From assembly GCA_017478485.1 (NCBI GenBank), contig JAFVDI010000031.1, positions 186,001-250,000 on the forward strand: 64,000 nt of DNA, in the 5' to 3' direction. Under the pieces are notes generated by a model. That model saw only the letters and a list, made by a program, of their open reading frames with translations, was not told where the DNA came from and ran no database searches. Source of the DNA: Clostridiales bacterium. GTDB lineage: Bacteria > Bacillota > Clostridia > Saccharofermentanales > Saccharofermentanaceae. The first letter of the stretch is position 1, and each line of letters begins with the position of its first letter. Positions 1-8,838 of the stretch are shown here, one piece after another. The translations under genes were made by a program, and so were the position numbers.

Positions 1-2
1 TT

Positions 3-875
3 ACTGTTCCTGACAGTGTTACTTCCATTGGGACCGGTGCTTTTTCAAGTTGTACCAGCCTTAAGAAAGCGGTGATACTCGGAAAGATAAGTGCGATTGA
101 GACTTTTGTTTTCAACGGCTGTGATAATCTTGAAAATGTTACGATTCCGTATGGTCCGACAACAATTGGCGGATGGGCATTTTTAGACTGCTACAGTCTT
201 AAGGACTTTACTATCCCTGCAAGTGTAAAGAGTATTAGCTGGGCTGCATTCGGAAACTGCACTTCGCTTAAGAGCGTAACGGTTCCGGGCAGTGTAAAAC
301 TTGTAGGTATAAGTGCCTTTGGCGGTTGTACCTCTTTGGAAACAGTAACGCTTGAATACGGTGTTCAGGAGATCGACAACTGTGCATTTGAAGACTGTAC
401 TAATCTTAAAGCTTTATCGATCCCCAACAGCGTAACCACAATCGGAGGCATGGTTGTAGAAAACTGCCCCAAGATCGAAAATCTCAGCATTCCCGAGGAT
501 ATGTTTGATGATCTGGGCTACGAGGAGTCTTATTTTGCCCCCGGCGGGATACATTTCCTGAAGCTTGAAGATAATACAATGGGCCTCAAGGGCAAGACTG
601 CCAAGGTCAAGTATAAGAAACTGAAGAAGAAAGCCAGAACGGTAAGTGTTTCAAAGGTCATCAAGTTCTGTCCCAAGGCCAAGGGAACTCTGGTCTATAA
701 AAAGACATACGGCAATAAGAAGATTTCCGTTAACAGCAAGACCGGAACGGTGACACTGAAGAAAAAGATGAAGAGAGGAACATACACCGTAAAGGTCAAA
801 GTAAGGTCTTTGGGTTCCGAAACAGTAAAGAAGACCGGATGGAAGACCGTTAAGTTCAAGATCAGGGTTAAGTGA
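3..875 (+). CDS. BspA-type leucine-rich-repeat surface protein, 3' part
   Basis: The reading frame is open from base 3 and runs in from outside the window, so the true start and any signal peptide are missing. The visible ~290 residues hold about seven LRR_5/BspA-type repeats of roughly 23 residues, with the recurring pattern of a C-x2-L turn, a V-T-I/V-P strand and an I-x3-A-F strand. The last ~95 residues are a different, very Lys/Thr/Val-rich beta domain resembling the Ig-like or stalk modules at the C-termini of clostridial surface proteins. No LPXTG motif or C-terminal membrane segment is visible. Proteins of this family are usually secreted or cell-wall-associated and mediate adhesion or protein contacts. 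The specific ligand is unknown. Confidence 0.8.
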   Translation, partial: TVPDSVTSIGTGAFSSCTSLKKAVILGKISAIETFVFNGCDNLENVTIPYGPTTIGGWAFLDCYSLKDFTIPASVKSISWAAFGNCTSLKSVTVPGSVKLVGISAFGGCTSLETVTLEYGVQEIDNCAFEDCTNLKALSIPNSVTTIGGMVVENCPKIENLSIPEDMFDDLGYEESYFAPGGIHFLKLEDNTMGLKGKTAKVKYKKLKKKARTVSVSKVIKFCPKAKGTLVYKKTYGNKKISVNSKTGTVTLKKKMKRGTYTVKVKVRSLGSETVKKTGWKTVKFKIRVK

Positions 876-901
876 TCTGATGATCCGAACAGGAGAGACG
901 G

Positions 902-1225
902 ATGAAGAGCATTGAAGAACAGATGAAAGAGATCTCACGGCGCAAAACGCGTTATGAGCGTGTCCGGAAGAACCGGGCTCTTGCCATAGCATGTGCCTGC
1001 CTTCTCATGTCTCTTATTGCTGTAATCTCGATCGCACCCGGCATTGAGGTGATCTATAAACAAAGCAAAATAACTGTGCTGGGTTCGACGATCCTGGATG
1101 CGAAAACCGGCGGCTATGTACTTGCCGCTCTTATCGGATTTACTTTGGGCATGCTGACAACTTTGATCTGCAGGCAGTACCGTGAGAACAGATCAGACAG
1201 CAATTCCGATCCTAAAGATGAGTGA
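902..1225 (+). CDS. Small two-pass membrane protein, unknown function
   Basis: 107 residues. A basic N-terminal ~25 residues (K/R/E-rich) is followed by a hydrophobic segment at about 26-47 and a second at about 75-95, so both ends should face the cytoplasm. An AGGAGAG ribosome site lies 6-10 bases before the ATG. It begins 26 bases after the leucine-rich-repeat gene and ends just before a strong terminator, so the two may be co-transcribed. I do not recognise a family. The opposite-strand frame over this region has no matching ribosome site and is a shadow. Confidence 0.65.
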   Translation: MKSIEEQMKEISRRKTRYERVRKNRALAIACACLLMSLIAVISIAPGIEVIYKQSKITVLGSTILDAKTGGYVLAALIGFTLGMLTTLICRQYRENRSDSNSDPKDE

Positions 1226-1251
1226 CCCGATATTTTTCACCCTGACATGGG

Positions 1252-1288
1252 GGCTGTCTCATTTATTTGAGACAGCCTCTTTTTCGTT
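1252..1288 (+). terminator. Rho-independent terminator
   Basis: A perfect 10-bp stem (GGCTGTCTCA / TGAGACAGCC, arms 1252-1261 and 1268-1277) with a 6-base loop is followed by CTCTTTTTCG. It ends the transcript of the two upstream genes. Confidence 0.85.
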
Positions 1289-1379
1289 TTGGGCATTTTA
1301 GGGGTAAAAGTTTGCGAAATGCCATTTTTTCGCGCGTTGTGATAAAATAATGTTGATAAAATGAGGGAGTATTTGAATT

Positions 1380-2201
1380 ATGAAAGACAGAAATAAGAAT
1401 ATCCAGATACTTGAAGAAACCCTCGCTATTTGCAGCAGGGGGTACTATGGCGTAAACGGCAACCGGGCCGATTGCAAACTTTCCAAACTGCAGATGCCTC
1501 AGGCTGAAGTAATACTCCCTGAGGATGATATACCTTCTCTCGAGCAGTTCGCGAGAGGTTTTACCACCGAATACAGATGTGAGTACGGTGACTCGTTCGG
1601 AGCTGCCAGAAAGCTTGCCGATGAGGGCAAGGAATGCATCCTGGTCCTCAACTTTGCGAATGCCAGCCATCCGGGCGGAGGAGTCAGAAACGGTGCAACG
1701 GCTCAGGAAGAAGACCTCTGCCGTAAGAGTTCGCTTCTTTTCTCGCTTGAGAGCATGCAGGCAAGAAGATTCTATAACTACAACTGGAAGCAGATGACCA
1801 ATCTCGGTACAAATGCCGTTATCATCACGCCCCGTGTTGAGATAATCAGAGGTGACGATGACGAACTTCTCGAAGAGAGCGTTGTTGTAGCCGTCATGAC
1901 ATGTGCTGCCCCTAATATCAGAGACGGTCTTGCCGATCTGACTCAGGAGCAGTATGAAGACCTTGTTTATTACAGGATCATGAGAATGCTCCTCGTTGCA
2001 GCTTCCAGAGGATATAAGAACCTTGTCCTCGGTGCCTGGGGATGCGGCGCATTCGGCAATGACCCTAAGAAGATGTCAGACCTGTTCAAGAAAGCTGCCA
2101 GAGATACTGACGGTCTTTTCGAGACCATGGAATTCGCAATAGTCAGAAATGACGACAAGCCTGAAAACTACAACGAATTCTCACGCAATTTCAAGAACTG
2201 A
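1380..2201 (+). CDS. TIGR02452-family protein, bacterial-type poly(ADP-ribose) glycohydrolase
   Basis: 273 residues. The signature of microbial PARG proteins is present near residues 95-110: a Gly-Gly-Gly turn preceded by N-A-S-H-P and followed 7-8 residues later by Q-E-E, whose second Glu is the catalytic residue in characterised members. The C-terminal half has the macrodomain-like A-W-G-C-G-A-F-G-N loop that binds the diphosphate. These enzymes hydrolyse ADP-ribose polymers or related ADP-ribose linkages in the cytoplasm. The start is set by GGGAG about 10 bases upstream of the ATG. The gene sits alone after a terminator, 28 bases before a lipase-like gene, and nothing nearby encodes an ADP-ribosyltransferase, so its target is unknown. 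The family assignment is firm; the physiological role is inferred. Confidence 0.88.
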   Translation: MKDRNKNIQILEETLAICSRGYYGVNGNRADCKLSKLQMPQAEVILPEDDIPSLEQFARGFTTEYRCEYGDSFGAARKLADEGKECILVLNFANASHPGGGVRNGATAQEEDLCRKSSLLFSLESMQARRFYNYNWKQMTNLGTNAVIITPRVEIIRGDDDELLEESVVVAVMTCAAPNIRDGLADLTQEQYEDLVYYRIMRMLLVAASRGYKNLVLGAWGCGAFGNDPKKMSDLFKKAARDTDGLFETMEFAIVRNDDKPENYNEFSRNFKN

Positions 2202-2229
2202 AACGACAGTCTGATCAAAGTGTGAACTG

Positions 2230-3600
2230 ATGCAGAACGCGGAACAAGACAGCAGATACAAACTTAAGGAAAGATTACCGATCGTCATACTTCATTATCT
2301 GACCGGCGCTTTCGCGGCTAATTCATATATGCTGATCAGGTTCGATAAAAGGTTCTGGATCCCTGCGGTTATTTGCTTTATCGCGGCATTTATCCTGCCG
2401 ATCTTCAGTGCGGGCGGTTTTCCCGGCGTGCGCCTCAAAGGCACATATTACGGCATGAAGATGCTCCTGATGTTCCTTGCATCGACGGTGCTTTCAGCGG
2501 TCGTGTTTACGGTAACGATGGTGCTGATCGGGAACGAGGGCTTCTTTTCGTGGTGGCCCGCGCTCGTGATACCTTATACGGCCGAACTGTTCTATTTCTG
2601 GACGGGAATAATAGCCGTTTACATCAATTCCAAGCAGCTCGGGCTCAAATACAGGCTTATCGGCATCTTCTGCGGAATGATCCCGATAGCACATCTTTTC
2701 GCGCTCGGTATAATCATCAAAAAGGCCGACGCGGAGGTCAGGACCGAGTATGCGAAAAACAAGCTCGACATCGCAAGGGCAAAGGATCAGGTGTGCAGTA
2801 CAAGATATCCGATCCTCATGGTCCACGGTGTTTTCTTCAGGGATTTCGATCATTTCAATTATTGGGGAAGAACACCTGCCGAGCTCGAAAAGAACGGCGC
2901 AAGGCTATTCTACGGAGAACATGAATCTGCAAGTTCCGTGCCTGAAAGCGCAAAACAGATCGCCGCTAAGGTAATGGAGATCATCAGGGAACAGAACTGC
3001 GGAAAGGTCAACATCATCGCGCATTCAAAGGGCGGACTCGATACGAGATACGCTGTCAGCATGCTCGGCATAGCGCCTTACGTGGCATCGATAACCACGG
3101 TAAACACGCCGCACTGGGGATGCGAATTTGCTGATTATCTGCTCGGCAAAGCACCGCAGAAGATGAGAGATACAGTCGCATCAGGATATAACGCGGCACT
3201 GCGCAAAGTCGGCGACCTGCATCCGGATTTCATTTCGGCAGTTACTGACCTTACGGCATCGAAATGCCGCGAACTCAATAACGAGATGAGCGGTTTTGAT
3301 TTTAAGGCTCACGGCATATTTACGCAGAGCATCGGCTCGGTCATGTCACGTCCTGAAGGCGGAAGATTCCCGCTCAATATGAGTTATCTGCTCGTAAAGG
3401 CTTTTGACGGAAAGAATGACGGCCTTGTCGGCATCAATTCATTCAGATGGGGCGAGAAGTTTACGTTCATCGAGACAAAGACCAAGAGGGGAGTTTCGCA
3501 CGGTGACGTCATAGACCTGAACCGTGAGAACATTCCGGGCTTTGATGTGCGCGAGTTCTTTGTCGAGCTCGTATCTGACCTTAAGAACAGAGGTCTTTAA
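2230..3600 (+). CDS. Membrane-anchored alpha/beta hydrolase, triacylglycerol lipase-like
   Basis: 456 residues. The N-terminal ~155 residues hold four or five hydrophobic segments (about 20-55, 75-98, 105-125, 140-160). The remainder is a soluble alpha/beta-hydrolase domain. It starts with the P-I-L-M-V-H-G strand/oxyanion motif and has the nucleophile elbow A-H-S-K-G-G with the Ser at residue 266. An N-T-P-H-W-G strand and a late histidine in V-S-H-G-D complete a plausible Ser-Asp-His triad. This arrangement is typical of bacterial lipases of the LipA/EstA/PGAP1-like type. The fusion to a polytopic membrane domain suggests action at the membrane on lipid esters. It lies 13 bases upstream of a second, unrelated hydrolase gene and is probably co-transcribed with it. 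The substrate is not predictable. Confidence 0.75.
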   Translation: MQNAEQDSRYKLKERLPIVILHYLTGAFAANSYMLIRFDKRFWIPAVICFIAAFILPIFSAGGFPGVRLKGTYYGMKMLLMFLASTVLSAVVFTVTMVLIGNEGFFSWWPALVIPYTAELFYFWTGIIAVYINSKQLGLKYRLIGIFCGMIPIAHLFALGIIIKKADAEVRTEYAKNKLDIARAKDQVCSTRYPILMVHGVFFRDFDHFNYWGRTPAELEKNGARLFYGEHESASSVPESAKQIAAKVMEIIREQNCGKVNIIAHSKGGLDTRYAVSMLGIAPYVASITTVNTPHWGCEFADYLLGKAPQKMRDTVASGYNAALRKVGDLHPDFISAVTDLTASKCRELNNEMSGFDFKAHGIFTQSIGSVMSRPEGGRFPLNMSYLLVKAFDGKNDGLVGINSFRWGEKFTFIETKTKRGVSHGDVIDLNRENIPGFDVREFFVELVSDLKNRGL

Positions 3601-3613
3601 AGGACAGGCAAGT

Positions 3614-5278
3614 ATGAATAACATTACTGATTACGTCCGCTGGTACAAAGACATCGGATTTGACGCAAAACCGTTCAGCAGGACGGATAACGTCATACTC
3701 TGCCAGCTTTCATATATTGATTTCAAACAGATCCTCGGTGAGGACTTTACTGCAGGAGTAAATGAATTCGGTGAGAGCAACGTTCTTACTCTTTCTGAAT
3801 GCATAACAAAGTTTAAGACTGCGGGGATTCCCGTCCGAAAGCAGGCACCCGATGACAGCTACCGCTTCCATGCGCTGGTCCGCGCATGCGTTGCTTCAAA
3901 GCGTTTCGGGAATCTCAAGATAACGCGTTTTGTTGATGAATACAGCGGAGATACGTCTGTGCAGTTCTGTGCGACGACGTTTACGGGAATTGACAGTGAA
4001 GACGCTTCGTATGTTGCTTTCAGGGGTACTGACAGCACCATAGCGGGGTGGAAGGAAGACTTCATGTTTTCCTTTACTCTGACTGTTGCGCAGACAATGG
4101 CGGCAGAACACATTAAAGCTGAGGTAGACCGCTGCGGAAGGATACTTACCGGCGGGCATTCCAAGGGAGGACACCTTGCGATGTACGGTGCGGCGATGCT
4201 CGATCCCGAAAGATTCGAAAAGGTGGAACGCGTCTATACAAATGACGGACCGGGTTTTTGCGAGGATATCCTTTCCGGGGACATGTTTGCAAAAGTCGAG
4301 CCGAAGACGACCAGGATAATACCCGTGTTTTCGATCGTCGGCTGCCAGTTCGAACCTCACGTTACCGACTGTACGATCGTGCAGAGCGATGCGGTCATGC
4401 TTGAACAGCACGAGCTTTGCTCCTGGGGGATCGACCATGGCGGACTCAAGGTAGCGACCGAAAAAGATCCCGTGTCCGTGCGTATCAATGACGGAATCTC
4501 GAAGTGGCTGAGTTCGATCAATCTTGAAGACAGACAGAAATTTGTAGATGCACTCTTTGACTCCATGAGCGAGGGCGGAACAAAGACTCTGCAGGATTTT
4601 TCGGACCTGGGCCTCATAGGCTGGGAGCGCGTGTTCAGGAGCGTCATAAAGGATGACACCGCGATAAGGGACATTGTGGCATCCCTGCCTGACCAGATGC
4701 TGTTTGACGGAAACGGCAAAAAGATCACAAAATGGACGCTTTACAAGCAGTATATGTCTTCCGAACTTGCAAAGGGCCTTGCGACGATGATCTTGGGCAT
4801 TGCGATGTGTATTATCCCGGAGGAATTTATTTTCTACGCGGTCGGTGCGGTGCTTATACTGGTTACCGCATTCTTTGCATGCGCCACGGTGAGAAGGCTC
4901 ATAAAGGACAACTGGAATCTCAATAAAAACATCGTATATGCGCTCCTGACGATATTTCTGACTGCGGTCACACTGATAATGTTCATTAAGGAAGGCGCGC
5001 TTTTCGTAATGGCGAGCGCGATCTTCGGCACGGCTCTGCTCGCTGAGGCTTACAACTGCGTAAACAGGGCTAAAAAGGATAACTGGAAGTTCAGGAGGGT
5101 ATTCCTGATCATAATGACGGGACTTTGGGCAGGCTGTGGAATATTCATTCTTTTCGCTCCGGAAAACACTCTTACGTACTATATGATGATCGTCGGAAGG
5201 GTTGCCGCTCTTGACGGTTCCGTACGCGCTCTGCTGTCATTTCACAAGAAAAACAAGGCCTCCGCGAAAGCCAAATGA
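3614..5278 (+). CDS. Mbeg1-like (DUF2974) lipase-fold protein with C-terminal membrane domain
   Basis: 554 residues from the ATG at 3614, which follows an AGGACAGG ribosome site. The open frame extends further upstream but overlaps the preceding gene. Residues ~20-300 match the Mbeg1-like/DUF2974 lipase-fold family: an F-R-G-T-D strand motif, then G-H-S-K-G-G with the nucleophile Ser at residue 183, then a Y-T-N-D-G-P-G motif typical of the family. From about residue 380 there are five or six hydrophobic segments, and the tail is basic. Together with the preceding lipase-like gene this makes two successive membrane-attached hydrolases. The family's substrate is unknown. Confidence 0.8.
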   Translation: MNNITDYVRWYKDIGFDAKPFSRTDNVILCQLSYIDFKQILGEDFTAGVNEFGESNVLTLSECITKFKTAGIPVRKQAPDDSYRFHALVRACVASKRFGNLKITRFVDEYSGDTSVQFCATTFTGIDSEDASYVAFRGTDSTIAGWKEDFMFSFTLTVAQTMAAEHIKAEVDRCGRILTGGHSKGGHLAMYGAAMLDPERFEKVERVYTNDGPGFCEDILSGDMFAKVEPKTTRIIPVFSIVGCQFEPHVTDCTIVQSDAVMLEQHELCSWGIDHGGLKVATEKDPVSVRINDGISKWLSSINLEDRQKFVDALFDSMSEGGTKTLQDFSDLGLIGWERVFRSVIKDDTAIRDIVASLPDQMLFDGNGKKITKWTLYKQYMSSELAKGLATMILGIAMCIIPEEFIFYAVGAVLILVTAFFACATVRRLIKDNWNLNKNIVYALLTIFLTAVTLIMFIKEGALFVMASAIFGTALLAEAYNCVNRAKKDNWKFRRVFLIIMTGLWAGCGIFILFAPENTLTYYMMIVGRVAALDGSVRALLSFHKKNKASAKAK

Positions 5279-5331
5279 TGGCGGCATTATGATATAATCA
5301 AGAAAGATACCGACGAGGAGGTGTGCTTACT

Positions 5332-6027
5332 ATGTCAGATGAAGTAAACAATGAAGTTAAAGAGGCTGAAGAGAAGGCGAAAGCGGCTGAAGCTGCTGCC
5401 GAGGAAGCTAGGAAAGAAGCTGACAGGATAGCGAAGAAGGCTAAGGAAGCAGCCGAATCAAAGAAGGCTGAAGAAGCAGAGAAGGCCGAAAAGGAAGCGG
5501 AAAAGCAGGCTGAAGAGGCAAAGAAAGCCGCTGAGGATGCCAAGAAGGCTGAGGAAGCTAAGGCTGCTGCCGCTGCCAAGGAAGCTGAAGCTAAGAAGAA
5601 GGCTGAAGAAGAAGCCGCAAAGGCTGCTGCCGCCGCATCTGCCGCTGCCGCCGAAGCTGCAAGAAAACAGCAGGAAGCTGCTGCAGCAAAAGCTGCAAAG
5701 CAGAATGAAAAGCTTGAAAAGGTCAAGGCCCTTAAGGCTTCATGCCCTCCGGAATATAAGCCTGTCGGAACATCAACGTTCTTCTGGACCGGAATACTCT
5801 GCTGGCTGCCTGTTTTGGGCATCTTTATAACACTGATCCTTTCGATCGCTCCCAAGAACAGGAACCTGAAGTGCTTTGCGCGTTCCAAGCTTGCTTATTA
5901 CATAATCATGCTCATTTCGTGCCTCATCATAATACTGGTGGCAGGCGCGGTCATTCCCGCTGACAATCAGGTCGAGATCGGCAATGCTCTCCTTAAGATC
6001 TGCCGTGCACTCGGAATGAACGTCTGA
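5332..6027 (+). CDS. Ala/Glu/Lys-rich coiled-coil protein with C-terminal membrane hairpin
   Basis: 231 residues from the ATG at 5332, chosen because GAGGAGGT lies 9 bases before it. Residues ~5-130 are an almost uninterrupted A/E/K-rich helix with K-A-E-E-A-like repeats, as in TolA or other periplasm-spanning or scaffold helices. Two hydrophobic segments follow at about 148-170 and 182-208. A TATAAT at 5292-5297 may be its own -10 element. The apparent long Ser/Ala-rich frame on the opposite strand is a compositional shadow. No enzymatic motif is visible, and a structural or membrane-scaffold role is only a guess. Confidence 0.7.
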   Translation: MSDEVNNEVKEAEEKAKAAEAAAEEARKEADRIAKKAKEAAESKKAEEAEKAEKEAEKQAEEAKKAAEDAKKAEEAKAAAAAKEAEAKKKAEEEAAKAAAAASAAAAEAARKQQEAAAAKAAKQNEKLEKVKALKASCPPEYKPVGTSTFFWTGILCWLPVLGIFITLILSIAPKNRNLKCFARSKLAYYIIMLISCLIIILVAGAVIPADNQVEIGNALLKICRALGMNV

Positions 6028-6049
6028 CAGTATTACTGACTGAATCAAC

Positions 6050-6076
6050 GGGCCGCCTTCGTGGCGGCCTTTTGTT
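6050..6076 (+). terminator. Rho-independent terminator
   Basis: A 7-bp GC-only stem (GGCCGCC / GGCGGCC, 6051-6057 and 6063-6069) with loop TTCGT is followed by TTTTGTTG. It closes the coiled-coil gene. Confidence 0.85.
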
Positions 6077-6178
6077 GTCTTCTTTTTATCCCTATGTCGC
6101 GTGTTTGTAACATTGTTATTCTACAATCTAACTTGTAATGTTATTGCCCGTATTGTCGGGCAGAAGGGGAATACGAAT

Positions 6179-6805
6179 ATGGATGAAAAGTTGATTTCTA
6201 AGAAAGACCTTTTGAATCTCGAGCAGATCTCATATGGAACACTGTACCGCTGGAAGAGACAGGGTCTTATCCCTGAGAACTGGTTCATCCATAAGGCTAC
6301 AGACATCGGTCAGGCCACATTCTTCCCGGAAGAGAAGATCCTTGCAAGGATCGACCGTATCAAGGAGCTCAAGAACGAGCTCTCCGTCGATCAGATGCAG
6401 GAGCTTTTCTCCGCTAACGTCGAGAGCTTCAAGATCCCCATGAATGATTTCAAGGATCTCGAAATGGTCGGCAAGATGTCCATCACCGCTTTCTCTGCAG
6501 TTTTCCCCGAAAAAGACCTTCTTGATTTCAACGATGTCTTCGGCATGTATGTTGTTGACAACCTCCTGAAGCAGTCAGGTATCTATCTTGAAGACGCAAA
6601 GCAGGTCTTAAAGCTCCTGCTCAGATATCTTTCCGCTGAGGAAACAAAGGACTATCAGCTCCTTCTCCTCAGAAAACTCGGCGTACCCATGACCGTTCTC
6701 GTAAGGGGCGACGAGGGCATCCTGCTCGAGGACAACACAGAGGTAATCGCCTGCGCTAATCTCGGCGAGTTCGAGGAAGCACTCAAGGATCAGCTCATCG
6801 CTTAA
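6179..6805 (+). CDS. yhbD: YhbD-family (DUF4004) putative regulator
   Basis: 208 residues from the ATG at 6179, which follows AGAAGGGGA. The in-frame codon further upstream lacks a ribosome site. The N-terminus (L-I-S-K-K-D-L-L, then I-S-Y-G-T-L-Y-R-W-K-R, then P-E-N-W-F-I) is closely similar to Bacillus subtilis YhbD and looks like a MerR-type winged-helix start. In B. subtilis yhbD lies beside the bactofilin genes yhbE/yhbF. No bactofilin gene is visible here; instead an ArsR-type regulator follows 9 bases later. The function of YhbD is not established. Recognition of the family is confident; DNA binding is inferred from the helix-turn-helix-like N-terminus. Confidence 0.85.
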   Translation: MDEKLISKKDLLNLEQISYGTLYRWKRQGLIPENWFIHKATDIGQATFFPEEKILARIDRIKELKNELSVDQMQELFSANVESFKIPMNDFKDLEMVGKMSITAFSAVFPEKDLLDFNDVFGMYVVDNLLKQSGIYLEDAKQVLKLLLRYLSAEETKDYQLLLLRKLGVPMTVLVRGDEGILLEDNTEVIACANLGEFEEALKDQLIA

Positions 6806-6814
6806 TGACAAGCC

Positions 6815-7309
6815 ATGGCACTCAGAGCATCAGACAACGAGATATCCCGTGTCCTCTCGGTCATGTCAGAACCGACGAGAATCCGCATAATCCGGTTGAT
6901 ATCGGGTTCAGGCGAACTGCGTTCATGTGATCTTCTTCCTGAGTTTGAGATAACACAGCCCACGCTCTCGCATCATCTGAATGTCTTGCTCGAAAACGGC
7001 ATCCTGATGTCCCGTAAAGCGGGCAGATGCGTATATTTCTCTGTCAACAGAGGCACGATGAGCCTTGTTGCGGAACTTATGGCAGGCATCGCTTCCGGAA
7101 ATGTGTCCAAGCCTGCAGTAAAGAAAGCACCTGCTTCTTCTGTTGTTCCTGCAGTTCCTGCTCCTGAAGCCGGGAAAGCCGCCAAGGAAGATGAGAAGGT
7201 CAAGGACAAGCCCGAGAAGTCCGAGAAGTCCAAGAAAGACAAGAAGGGCAATGACAAAGACAAGGACAAGAAAAAGAAGAAGAAAGACAAAAAGGATAAA
7301 AAGAAGTGA
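6815..7309 (+). CDS. ArsR-family winged-helix regulator with a long Lys/Asp-rich tail
   Basis: 164 residues. Residues ~8-92 are an ArsR/SmtB-type winged helix: S-E-P-T-R-I-R-I-I start helix, I-T-Q-P-T-L-S-H-H-L recognition helix, and a wing ending G-R-C-V-Y-F-S-V. The usual D-L-C metal site is replaced by S-C-D-L in the alpha3 region, so metal sensing is uncertain. After residue ~100 comes a Pro/Ala linker and then ~45 residues made almost only of Lys, Asp and Glu. That tail is not part of the family and is probably disordered. It is co-transcribed with the yhbD-like gene (9-base gap). Its targets are unknown. Confidence 0.82.
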   Translation: MALRASDNEISRVLSVMSEPTRIRIIRLISGSGELRSCDLLPEFEITQPTLSHHLNVLLENGILMSRKAGRCVYFSVNRGTMSLVAELMAGIASGNVSKPAVKKAPASSVVPAVPAPEAGKAAKEDEKVKDKPEKSEKSKKDKKGNDKDKDKKKKKKDKKDKKK

Positions 7310-7331
7310 GGCACCTCACTTCTTTTTTTAT
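7301..7331 (+). terminator. Rho-independent terminator overlapping the stop codon
   Basis: A perfect 11-bp stem (AAGAAGTGAGG / CCTCACTTCTT, 7301-7311 and 7314-7324) with a 2-base loop is followed by a run of T. The TGA stop of the ArsR gene lies within the left arm. Reading from the other side it could also stop the convergent DUF218 gene, though the A-run there gives fewer U residues. Confidence 0.85.
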
Positions 7332-7346
7332 GCTGTAATATCTGGA

Positions 7347-8828
7347 TCAGAAGAGTACGGCTTCGGAGATATACATCAGTATCGAACCGATAAGGTTGAT
7401 CAGAAGCAGAACTATCGTTACAAGGACATGCGTTCTCTTTTCCTTGACGATGGTTGCGACGAATTCTCGTATGAATGCATTGATCCAGTAATAGCGCTTG
7501 GTCTTGCTGCCGATGCCTTCGGCTCTGATACCGAGTTCGTTGGCCAGCAGTCCTGAACGGAACACATGATAATTCGTGGTGCAGAAAGCCAGATTGAAGA
7601 AAGCAGAGCCGTGGGTCTTCCTTATCAGGTCATAAGCAAATTTGAAGTTTTCCTCGGTGGTTGTAGACTGCGTTTCGGCGAGTATCTCGTTTTCGGGAAT
7701 TCCCTGTTCAAGCAGATAGCGCTTGATTGCTTCGCCTTCGCTGATGACCTCGTCCGATCCTTTTCCGCCTGAAGGGACAAATACTATCGGTCTGCCGAGT
7801 CTGCCCTTCTGCATTTTCGCGAACTCTATCGCGCGGTCAGCTCTTGCCTTCAGCAGCGGGGTAAGGGTCCCGTCCTTCTTTATCTGGCATCCGTGGATGA
7901 TGATGAAATCCTTGTCAAACTTGGGTATGTGCTTCGCGGTCTTGATACCCGTGATTATGGTTCCAAGCAGGATGCATTCGAGATAGGCCACGATCGAGTA
8001 GATCACTGAACCGATGAAGATAAACAGGAAGTTCCCGATGCCGCGCTGATAGTGGATCTCAATGATATTCGTTTTATTCAGTATTTCATTGAGGATCAGC
8101 GGGAGCATAGCGCCGATGCCGAGCGCAAGTCCGAGGAAGATGCCGAGCATGTTTCTCCAGGTACGGCCTTCTTTTCTGAGGAGCTTTATGTTGGAGACAG
8201 TCACGCAGATTGTGGTTACTATGACAAGCGGAAAAGTAAATATGACAAATCCCTCTGAAGAGAACAGAGCCTGCTGGAATGCCCCGTAGATTCCGTTTTT
8301 AAAGAAGATGCCTTTGGACACCGCATATATGAAGAAGAACGCGTAAATGATCAGTCCCAGATAAAGGACATTGTCGTAACTGTAGAAGCTTCTTTTTTCG
8401 AGCATTATGTATTTAACGACAAGATAGATGAGGATCAGTACGAGATAGATCACGACACAGAGGATGACATTGCCGCAGCCTGTACAGTCCCCGAAAAAAT
8501 AAGCTGAGGTGATAACCCCGTTGCGGTGCACATAGAAAACACCGATCCCCGTATGTTCGTTGCTGATGATCGACAGGTACACCATGCCAGGAGCAACTGA
8601 TCTTAACCGGACCTTCAGGTCGTTGTCTGAGACTTCCCATCCCGTGATCTCAGCATTGCCGTAAGAGTCGGAATCGATCCTGACATCAGTTATCCCGGAA
8701 GATGCGTTCAAGTCAGTGCGGACGTAAGTGTATTCATTTCCGACAGCGCGAATATAGATATAGCCGAAAACGGCTATAAGTATAGCGAGCAGCAGAAAAA
8801 AGTGTTTTTTAAGAAAGTCCAATACCAT
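7347..8828 (-). CDS. DUF218/YdcF-family membrane protein (SanA/ElyC-like)
   Basis: 493 residues. A single N-terminal hydrophobic anchor (~8-28) is followed by an outward-facing ~100-residue domain and then six or seven membrane segments (~120-300). The C-terminal DUF218 domain is at ~325-470 and carries I-I-I-H-G, R-A-x-R-A-I-E, V-P-S-G-G-K-G, S-E-G-E-A-I-K-R-Y-L, T-E-E-N and C-T-T-N-Y-H-V-F-R-S, all hallmarks of the ElyC/SanA/YdcF group. Relatives are linked to envelope integrity and lipid-carrier homeostasis, but no reaction is proven. No Shine-Dalgarno sequence precedes the ATG, and a -10-like hexamer lies only 10 bases upstream, so the mRNA may have almost no leader. Confidence 0.82.
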   Translation of the reverse strand: MVLDFLKKHFFLLLAILIAVFGYIYIRAVGNEYTYVRTDLNASSGITDVRIDSDSYGNAEITGWEVSDNDLKVRLRSVAPGMVYLSIISNEHTGIGVFYVHRNGVITSAYFFGDCTGCGNVILCVVIYLVLILIYLVVKYIMLEKRSFYSYDNVLYLGLIIYAFFFIYAVSKGIFFKNGIYGAFQQALFSSEGFVIFTFPLVIVTTICVTVSNIKLLRKEGRTWRNMLGIFLGLALGIGAMLPLILNEILNKTNIIEIHYQRGIGNFLFIFIGSVIYSIVAYLECILLGTIITGIKTAKHIPKFDKDFIIIHGCQIKKDGTLTPLLKARADRAIEFAKMQKGRLGRPIVFVPSGGKGSDEVISEGEAIKRYLLEQGIPENEILAETQSTTTEENFKFAYDLIRKTHGSAFFNLAFCTTNYHVFRSGLLANELGIRAEGIGSKTKRYYWINAFIREFVATIVKEKRTHVLVTIVLLLINLIGSILMYISEAVLF

Positions 8829-8838
8829 ATAGATATGA

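Noticed and set aside
651..992. Minus-strand gene of 113 codons
   Set aside because: It overlaps the leucine-rich-repeat gene and the start of the small membrane protein gene, which has a good ribosome site; no domain is recognisable.
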